From NCBI RefSeq assembly GCF_030269925.1, contig NC_085118.1, positions 17,047,001 through 17,111,000 on the forward strand: a stretch of DNA of 64,000 bases, given 5' to 3'. The translations under genes and the position numbers were made by a program. Shown here one piece after another: positions 57,446 through 64,000 of this stretch. A model generated the notes under the pieces. It ran no database searches. It was not told the DNA's origin and saw only the letters and a list, made by a program, of their open reading frames with translations. This DNA comes from Bombyx mori. Lineage: Eukaryota; Arthropoda; Insecta; Lepidoptera; Bombycidae. Position 1 is the stretch's first letter. Each line of letters starts with the position of its first letter.

Positions 57446-57776
57446 ACGTGTGCAATTCACACGTGTTAGAAGTGAAACCTTCAAAAATTAAAATACAATT
57501 ATCCTAAATGTCTAAGTATATGTTAAATTTTGTCATTAGTAAATAATTGTAAATCAACTTTTCTAGTATGAGGTAGCACCCTCTGTAAATCGATATTTTA
57601 ACGTCACGTATAATCCTAAATTGAAATTCACTACAAGGGGCTTAATACGCACGTTAGTATTAAAAAATCTCATAGATGGCGCTGTATTAAAAAATTTCGA
57701 CACTTCCGTTGCATACCTGCGTGACGTTACATCTGTAAAAATTTTAACCTCATGCGCCTAAAGAAGTTTCACTTCA
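57446..57776. mobile_element. TIR DNA element family T, copy 2
   Basis: Begins ACGTGTGCAATTCACACGT (hairpin), then tagaagtgaaac; ends aaagaagtttcacttc. The AT-rich core, with agatggcgctgtatt, is of a type seen widely in moth genomes. No transposase. Confidence 0.65.
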
Positions 57777-58690
57777 AAAGAATTTACGAAGGAACTAATA
57801 ATAAATGAACATGTTGTTAGTTTAAATGCTGTCCAAATAAGAGCGAAAGGTGTACCAGCGAAATCTCTCTGTAGTCTACTAAAAAGCCTTGGCTCATCAA
57901 GAACTTCCGTAAATTATATACTTGAATGAACACCTAAAGCTACAGTAGTTGGTTTTTATCAATTTTGTCTACGCCCGAGAGGAATGCGGAGAATTTAGGT
58001 GAGCGTAATACATATTTATAGGAACCCCTTAACCCTACACCAGGATCTATAGTTCACTAGCATTCTCTCAGCAACGCGGTGGACCCTGTAATGGCATAGT
58101 TAATCCGTGGATTACTGACATATTTGTCTCATGTATGTGCCGCGTCTTCAATTATTTCTTTTCCTACCGTAAGAAGTAAGTTTGTTGTAAGTTTGTAGCG
58201 ATCTTAGATCAGTCTGTGTCAAGTCATCGCACAGTAAACAGGTTACAAGTTTGTCGTGTCTTTGTCATTATCAACCTGCATAATATACACGCTCTAGACT
58301 CAAAAAGCTTTTTCAATGTTCCATCTTCTCTAAATGAAATTTTTAAATCTCCATCTAAGAACAAATTTCTAAAACTTCTATAAAGTTTCGAAATAAAATC
58401 TTGTCCAAATCGAATTGCACCATTAATTTAACATCTAATACACAAAGTTTAGTTAATCCAAAATACATTTAGCAAGTCGAGAGCGCGACAAATCAGCTAC
58501 TTCAGTGCGACTGTTGGAGGTGACAAGTCTGGCTCGCGCTGTGTGCAGCTAGACGATTTATCATCAGTTCTCACTTTGTATATTCGGAAACTAAAACTTT
58601 GATGTAATTAATAAACGTCGTTAATCTAGGAATAACAATATCCGAGTATGATTAGGTACTAGTATAACTGAAAAAAAGTGTTCATAATTT
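57777..58690. other. No gene or repeat recognised
   Basis: No supported feature. Confidence 0.5.
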
Positions 58691-59140
58691 ATATCTCATT
58701 TTTTTTTTTTTTTTATTGCCTTTGTAGGCAGACGGGCATACGGCCCACCTGATGGTGAGTGGTTACCGTCGCCCATGGACTTCAGCAATGCCAGGGGCAG
58801 AGCCAAGCCGCTGCCTACCGCTTAATACTCTCCACAAGCCTCGTTTGAAGAAGGACATGTCATAGCGCTCGGGAAACACCGTGGAGGGGAGCTCATTCCA
58901 TAGCCGGATGGTACGTGGCAAAAAAGATCTCTGGAAACGCACTGTGGATGATCGCAGTGGCTCCAGGTAGTATGGATGAACTCTACTCCGGTGGCGGGCG
59001 GTGCGATGGTAAAAACGAGATGCTGGTATCATCTCGAACAATTCCTCAGAGCACTCCCCATGGAACATACGGTACAAAATACAGAGGGAACCGAAGTCCC
59101 TCCGCAGACCCAGAGGCTCCAAACGATCCGATCATTTAAT
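58691..59140 (-). mobile_element. LINE family A, 5'-truncated, best copy
   Basis: Poly-T, 3' UTR, then the intact end of ORF2 (58763-59131). Truncated at about 59131-59140. This copy defines the family tail seen at 67-304, 3240, 7165, 9252, 17646, 19943, 31108, 45966, 55720, 61415 and 63455. Confidence 0.9.
58763..59131 (-). pseudogene. C-terminal part of a jockey/CR1-type LINE ORF2 protein
   Basis: About 120 codons without interruption, starting LGLRRDFGSLCILYRMFHGE near the break and containing the conserved SFLPRTIRLWNELPSTVFPE. They end in GIAEVHGRR at the natural stop. This is the region after the reverse-transcriptase domain in jockey- and CR1-like elements; endonuclease and polymerase are absent. 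There is no ATG at the 5' side, so this is a truncation product, not a gene. Lack of decay suggests a fairly young insertion. Confidence 0.85.
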
Positions 59141-59399
59141 TCTTAGTCAAATTTACAGTGACATCTATTACTAAATGCAAAGGCAAACTAAGGGCAACCA
59201 AACATTTGATGTTGTTCGACAAATTAGGGATATCGTATTGATCTGGTCACCTAGCAGTAGCTTTTTAGTTGATGCACGAGTGATTACTACTAATTTTGTT
59301 TGCTATTCTCATAAGTAGGTTTTCTGAACACTAACTGGCTTTTTTTTATTCAACTGGATATATTTACGAGACCGCGTGTGATGTTTCATGATGATTCAT

Positions 59400-59612
59400 G
59401 TGATGTTAAGTGATTATCGAAACCCATAAACGTGGAAACATGAACGTCTCCACCGATTGGAGCGTGAAGTCTGAAGTCTATCTGAAATCAATTGGTTTTT
59501 ATAACGGCTCTGCCACCCCTCAAATCGGAATACACCACTACTTCGCGAAGGCAACAGGTAGGATAACGGTACCGACCCGTGTGCACTCCTCACAAGACGT
59601 CCTATCAACAGC
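59400..59612 (-). mobile_element. Degenerate Bm1 remnant
   Basis: Keeps tgttaagtgattatcgaaac, ataacggctctgccacccct, actacttcgcg and cacaagacgtcctatcaaca in Bm1 minus order. The 104-codon plus frame over it (59410-59724) is spurious. Confidence 0.65.
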
Positions 59613-60034
59613 AAAAGCCTTGATCAAAATGTGGAAAATTAAACAGACATCTATTGAAGGAAAATACACAATTTTTATGATATTAAATAACCTGAATAGG
59701 TGTTCTCATACCTCACGTCATTAACAACTCGCTAACTTAATTGGGTTTCGTCCTGTGCTTCTAATTATAAAATATTATGTGAAAATTTTAGTAAATTTCG
59801 CAGTAAATTTCAAATTGATTTCTTGGTCTATGAAATGTGCAAATAATTTAAACATTTGTATTTGTATTCTTTAATTCACTTCAATGAAGCAGGGACTGAA
59901 CTATAAGCCCGTGGACATCACATATTAATGTACATTATTATAGAGAAATATCAGATTGATCTGACGACGAACGAACTACTTCTTACCTTACTTTTGCGTG
60001 TACGCCGCCACCCTCTTTGAGACATGAGGTAAAA
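59613..60034. other. No gene or repeat recognised
   Basis: Weak SINE-like words near 59905 and 60010 only. Confidence 0.4.
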
Positions 60035-60164
60035 CTAGTGATTTTGCAAATTGATAAGAGTTGGAGATTTCATATTTATTACACTGTTATTCCTTCATCA
60101 TGGAAACTATTCGTGAGCGCGTGTTGGACACGTATTTGGTATATTTATGATATTAGCGCGCGGG
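60035..60164 (-). mobile_element. Old Bm1 head, interrupted by a LINE
   Basis: Keeps attttgcaaatt, tttattacactgttattcct, catggaaactattcgtga and cgggaatccaac, the last aligning with the Bm1 B box region where the LINE inserted. Confidence 0.5.
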
Positions 60165-60571
60165 AATCCAACATTGTTTCATTCCCGATTCTGCGGACAG
60201 AATGGAAAGCAGTCGACGTCGCCCAAAACACGTCATCTCGGATCCTCCCGATCCACTAACGGTGCTTTTAGGTACTTCAAGCACCGGTCACCGTTCTCGT
60301 CGAACCCGTCGCTTGCGACGAAGGGCTCGACGAGTAAATTAACTCTCAGACACAGCCCACTGAGTTTCTCGCCGGATCTTCTCAGTGGGTCGCGTTTCCG
60401 ATCCGGTGGTAGATTCTGCGAAGCACGGCTCTTGCTAGGGTTCGTGTTAGCATCGTCATCAGGTTTGAGCCCCGTGAGCTCACCTACTAGCCACGGTTAC
60501 GCTGAAATAGCCCCTAAGGCTATCAGCTTAGGTAGGGAAAAAAAAAAAACAAAAAAAAATCCAACATTGTT
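60165..60571 (+). mobile_element. LINE family B 3' end with a 14-bp target duplication
   Basis: AATCCAACATTGTT at 60165-60178 and 60558-60571 flanks a 379-bp 5'-truncated element (60179-60557). It holds the end of an open frame (to 60342), a UTR with ccgatccggtggtagattct and a hairpin-like gctgaaatagcccc/gctatcagc, then an A-rich tail. Confidence 0.88.
60179..60342 (+). pseudogene. Probable LINE family B ORF C-terminus, arginine-rich
   Basis: One frame is open from the truncation point to a TAA (60340-60342), including PKHVISDPPDPLTVLLGTSS and ending RRLRRRARRVN. About a third of the last 46 residues are Arg. It stops just before the UTR shared with the other family B copies. I read it as the C-terminus of the element's protein, perhaps nucleic-acid binding; not confirmed. 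Confidence 0.5.
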
Positions 60572-61414
60572 AATTCACAGATCTAGTATCGAAGTACCCA
60601 TTATCTCAATTTTACTATCGATACCAATGCCATCCTATTGTAGCAAATTTAACTCAATTCAATCTAAATAAAATATATTTAAAAAGTAAAAACATGAACA
60701 TCCTGAAAAAGCTCTAAACACCTACCTACCTACTAGCAAGAGAAAATAAAGCGGAAATTTTTAAAACGCTTTTTCGAAAATAAAATTACCACTAAAATGA
60801 AAGCACCGTGAAAGAGGCACTGGAATTGTAAAAATTCAGTTCGGTAAGGACCCAATCGAGTCCGAACTTGAATTCAATATGGTTAGTGATACAATATTTT
60901 ACACTCGAGTTTTCATGGTAGTGGATGCAGACGTCGCGTCGCCTCCCTCTTGACGCAGTTCATGCAAAATATAGACATTCAAATAAAAAGAAGGGTTATG
61001 AAAACTGAATTACGGCGGTGCCGCGGAAACAAGTCACTAATTTTAATTAATCACTCTAATGCTCAAAGTCGCGTGCCTTTTCTTTTATTACTTCGCAATT
61101 GCTTTCCGAATTGTAATTTGCTGCGGCCATCTGCAAACTTTCATAAACCCTTGAATTTTGAATCCTCAGTGGGATCAAATATAACGGATCTACTTAACCA
61201 CGACTGAAACTATAACAAAAATCAAAAATATTGTATTTTGTAGTTTGTATTGTATGTAAGATATAGTATTTTGAAATTTCAAAATATCCGCAACTCATTA
61301 TTAATAATCAATTATTATCCCAGCTCTCTACCGAATTGGACAACTAATTGTTAATCTCCGAATGACAAAACGAGTAAGTCATCAAATAAACAACAAACAG
61401 AAACAAACAGCAGG
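60572..61414. other. No gene or repeat recognised
   Basis: The 85-codon plus frame 60950-61207 has no domain. Confidence 0.45.
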
Positions 61415-61534
61415 TTGGCAGCGGTAGGTAGCCGCTTGGCTCTGCTCCTGGCATTACTTAAGTCCATGGACGACGGTAACCACTCACTATCAGGCGGGCC
61501 GTGTGCTCGTCTGCCTACAAGGGCAATAAAAAAG
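61415..61534 (+). mobile_element. LINE family A 3' tail
   Basis: From ggcagcggtaggtagccgct to ctgcctacaagggcaataaaa. The longer open frames on both strands here only translate this tail. Confidence 0.88.
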
Positions 61535-61974
61535 AAGACACATACAGAAAGCGCCTTACTCATTATAGTTAATTATATCTCGCGAAAATTAGTCCAATGA
61601 AAAGGTTAAGTATTCAGTTAAGTGAACTACTTATATCTGTGGTGATCCTGCGTGTCTCCTGCACTATGTAAAGTACATCTGTCCGCGATATTGAAGTGTG
61701 CTTTGTGCCACGTCTCCATGCACTCGTTGAGTTTTTGTACAATTCAGCGTTGAAATTACTATTTTCTGTTGATACTTTTTCTCTTACACAGCGTTTACCC
61801 TTAGAATGAAAAATTAAATTTAACTTTGAACTTTGTTTTGAGAAACTTGTTGGGGGAATTTCATTAAAGGTAGCTGTCAAGGGAGCGTTTTACTTGGAGC
61901 GGTCCGTGAGATATGACGTACAGAAATATATATGTTTTTTATGGCAACCTGAGCATGCCTGAGCATTACCAGCT
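61535..61974. other. No gene recognised
   Basis: The 88-codon minus frame 61614-61880 has no domain. Confidence 0.45.
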
Positions 61975-62105
61975 TGTGGCGGGTAGCCATTATACAACGC
62001 AAGATATTTAACAGATGCATGAATATACACAAGCTTGCATATACACAAGTTCCGAACAATCACATTCGGACCGTCGGTCTACCGAGCAATACCACTCGCT
62101 CCTAT
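61975..62105 (+). mobile_element. LTR fragment, family L
   Basis: Starts TGTGGCGGGTAGCC, then attatacaacgcaagatatt, cacaagttccgaacaat and cggaccgtcggtctac. Internally shorter than 43545. Confidence 0.65.
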
Positions 62106-62427
62106 ATACCTACAAACTCAAGCATAGCCAGTTTGCGAATACAGATCTAAAACCATCAGATCGGACTCGCAAATACAGCAAGAATCAGATCGGACTCGCG
62201 ATCCGTTGGGAAGTCCTCACGAGAGGTTGAGCAAGTTGACGCCTGACCTATGCTTTGGCTGCTGTTACCATTCAAACTAAAAACGTATCGCAACATCGGG
62301 TGGATCTATCAGTGACCAGGGCGTTAAAGATCGGCCGCTGCGTGAGCCGGCTCTGAGATGTAATTAGCGGCTCACTATCGCGTACTAACGTCATTTACTG
62401 ATTACTCCATAAAATACAGTATTATTA
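62106..62427. other. No gene; a short direct repeat
   Basis: ATCAGATCGGACTCGC occurs at 62155-62170 and 62184-62199. Nothing else. Confidence 0.55.
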
Positions 62428-62692
62428 TTTTTATTGCTTAGATGGGTGGACGAGCTCACAGCCCACCTGGTGTTAAGTGGTTACTGGAGTCCATAGACAT
62501 CTTCAACGTAAATGCGCCACCCACCTTGAGATATAAGTTCTAAGGTCTCAATATAGTTACAAAGGCTGCCCCGAAACCTTCCTTCCTGCCTGAAAGCTGT
62601 ATTCAAACCGAAACGCATTACTGCTTCACGGCAGAAATAGGCAGGGTGGTGGTACCTACCCGCGTGGACTCACAAGAGGTCCTGCCACCAGG
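62428..62692 (-). mobile_element. Bm1 SINE, short form with an inserted segment
   Basis: Near consensus, but about 29 unrelated bases (gaaaccttccttcctgcctg and following) replace acc between ggctgcccc and ttcaaaccg. Confidence 0.9.
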
Positions 62693-63038
62693 AAAAGTAT
62701 TACGATCGATGCCAATACATACCTCTATGTACGTAATCCAAACGCTCCGCTGCTAACGTGAAATTCCACTCCGGTATCTCTAATACATTTATATAATATA
62801 TGTTGATCTGTCGCAGATGTCTGGCGCCCTTGATCGTGGTTTATGGCGACACAGCACCCCTATCTTATCGCATTACAATCTCGACGCCGCCTAACGTAAT
62901 ATTCATTTTTATTCATTTCTGTTTATTACTGTATTCAGGATTCCATTTGAATGTGGATGAAGTTTGTAGATACGTTGTAGAAGGTATAAGATGAGTTCTT
63001 TTATGATTAAGGAACAGACGCTTTGACCGTTTTACGTA
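62693..63038. other. No gene or repeat recognised
   Basis: The 64-codon plus frame 62800-62994 has no domain. Confidence 0.45.
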
Positions 63039-63247
63039 TCACTACATAGTATAAAACAAAGTCGCTTTCTCTGTCCCTATATCCCTATGTATGCTTAAAT
63101 CTTTAAAACTACACAACTGATTTTGATGCGGTTTTTTTAATAGATTGAGTGAAGAGGAAGGTTTATATGTATAATAACATCCATTAAATAGTGGAGAAAT
63201 CAATAATAAATTACAGTTTCCGAAGCGAAGCGAGGGCGGGTCGCTAG
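63039..63247 (+). mobile_element. Small Helitron (family H3), copy 2
   Basis: 209 bp, TCACTACA to CTAG between A and T, nearly the same as 39137-39345. Confidence 0.9.
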
Positions 63248-63279
63248 TTAATTATATAGCACAGTCAAGAAGCTGACTG

Positions 63280-63442
63280 CCGGTTTAGTGTTGAGAGGTT
63301 ACCGGTGATATTACAACGTGTGGAACATGTGAAGCATGAGGTCGAAGTTTCCCTTCAAACCACAAAGCACAATTGCTTCTAAACTGTAAAAGGAATGGCG
63401 GTAGTACCCATCCGCATGGGCTTAAGATAAGAGCATCTTATC
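63280..63442 (-). mobile_element. Degenerate Bm1 remnant
   Basis: Keeps ttagtgttgagaggttaccg, cccttcaaaccacaaagcac, aattgcttct and ggcggtagtacccatccgc. Confidence 0.5.
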
Positions 63443-63454
63443 CATCCATAATTA

Positions 63455-63557
63455 GCTTTTTGTTTTGCTACTAAGGCAGACAAGATCGTGACCGACCTAA
63501 TGGTAACTAGTGACCGAAATAAATGAGCCCTGAGCACAGCCGAGCCGTTGCATACTG
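63455..63557 (-). mobile_element. Degenerate LINE family A tail
   Basis: Keeps aaggcagacaagatcgtgac, ctaatggtaactagtgacc and cagccgagccgttgcatac. Confidence 0.5.
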
Positions 63558-63563
63558 GAAAAA

Positions 63564-63668
63564 ACTGGTGGTAGGACCTCTTGTGAGTCCGCACGGGTAG
63601 GTAACACCACCCATTTTTTTTTTTAACTGTGAGCTCGTCAACCCATCCAAGCAACAACAAAAAAACAC
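63564..63668 (+). mobile_element. Bm1 SINE, short form, middle replaced by a T run
   Basis: Starts ACTGGTGG and ends with gtgagctcgtcaacccatcc plus an A-rich tail, but about 140 internal bases are gone and a run of 12 T lies at the junction. Confidence 0.88.
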
Positions 63669-64000
63669 ATTTAATAAAGTTTTTGTTTGTGTAAAGTTCG
63701 TTAAAGCTAAATACTAGCTCCCGCTGTACTTACTGTTTTCTATAGGGAACTTGATCTCATTTCTGTTAAAGTTCCTAGCTGTTGGAGTTTCTGAAAAGTT
63801 TTAAAGCGAAGCGAACGCTTCAACGAACACGTGTGTGAACTTATCAGTGTAGCACGGCAGGTGAACCTTGTGTACAAGTGCCATTATGTGGAGCATTCAA
63901 AGCCAAAACGATAATGTCATAACGATGATGTTCCCGACGGTTTCTAACGCGAAGAATATATGCTATCCTGTTAAATGGGACAATCACTGTACAATATCAA
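63669..64000. other. No gene or repeat recognised
   Basis: No supported feature up to the end of the window. Confidence 0.5.

Noticed and set aside
59410..59724. 104-codon plus-strand frame
   Set aside because: Antisense reading through a degenerate Bm1.
60147..60671. 174-codon plus-strand open frame
   Set aside because: It runs through an old Bm1 head, LINE family B 3' UTR and its A tail; the family B protein frame is a different one (ending at 60342).

Overview
The window is lepidopteran and almost certainly from a silkworm (Bombyx). The main evidence is about thirty recognisable copies of the silkworm SINE Bm1, two of them full length with a tRNA-derived head. Also present are jockey/CR1-type and RTE-type LINE 3' ends, Helitrons that insert between A and T and end in CTAG, and TIR elements of kinds common in moths and butterflies. 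I found no complete host gene, no rRNA, no genuine tRNA gene and no CRISPR. The sequence looks like transposon-rich intergenic or intronic DNA.

Layout. 1-9980: scattered Bm1 copies, LINE tails and one Helitron. 9981-15488: a three-layer nest. The oldest layer is a solo LTR of a Ty3/gypsy-like element (target duplication ATAC). A 5'-short Bm1 sits inside it, and a BEL/Pao LTR retrotransposon sits inside the Bm1 (target duplication GATGT). The BEL/Pao element has two identical 150-bp LTRs, a primer-binding site matching tRNA-Tyr, and one uninterrupted gag-pro-RT-RNaseH frame of 1401 aa. Its integrase catalytic core is missing. 15493-31300: pairs of related DNA elements (16014/25803, and 19184 with 57446), a TATA-bearing solo LTR at 25080-25467, and three copies of one Helitron, one of them interrupted by an RTE-type insert with a 15-bp target duplication. 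31300-42400: sparse and AT-rich, with one full-length Bm1, one candidate host exon (39404-39571), a 169-bp MITE and small Helitrons. 42400-47500: a full-length Bm1, the 3' end of an LTR element with its polypurine tract, Helitrons, and a nested GC-rich retroelement fragment. 47521-50311 is the longest stretch without recognisable repeats and holds a possible core promoter. 50312-64000: more Bm1, Helitrons, LINE and RTE tails, including a LINE 3' end with a 14-bp target duplication at 60165-60571.

Most short open frames are chance readings through SINE, LINE or Helitron sequence. The only long, well-conserved coding region is the BEL/Pao polyprotein. Family identities are from recall of motifs; no search was run.
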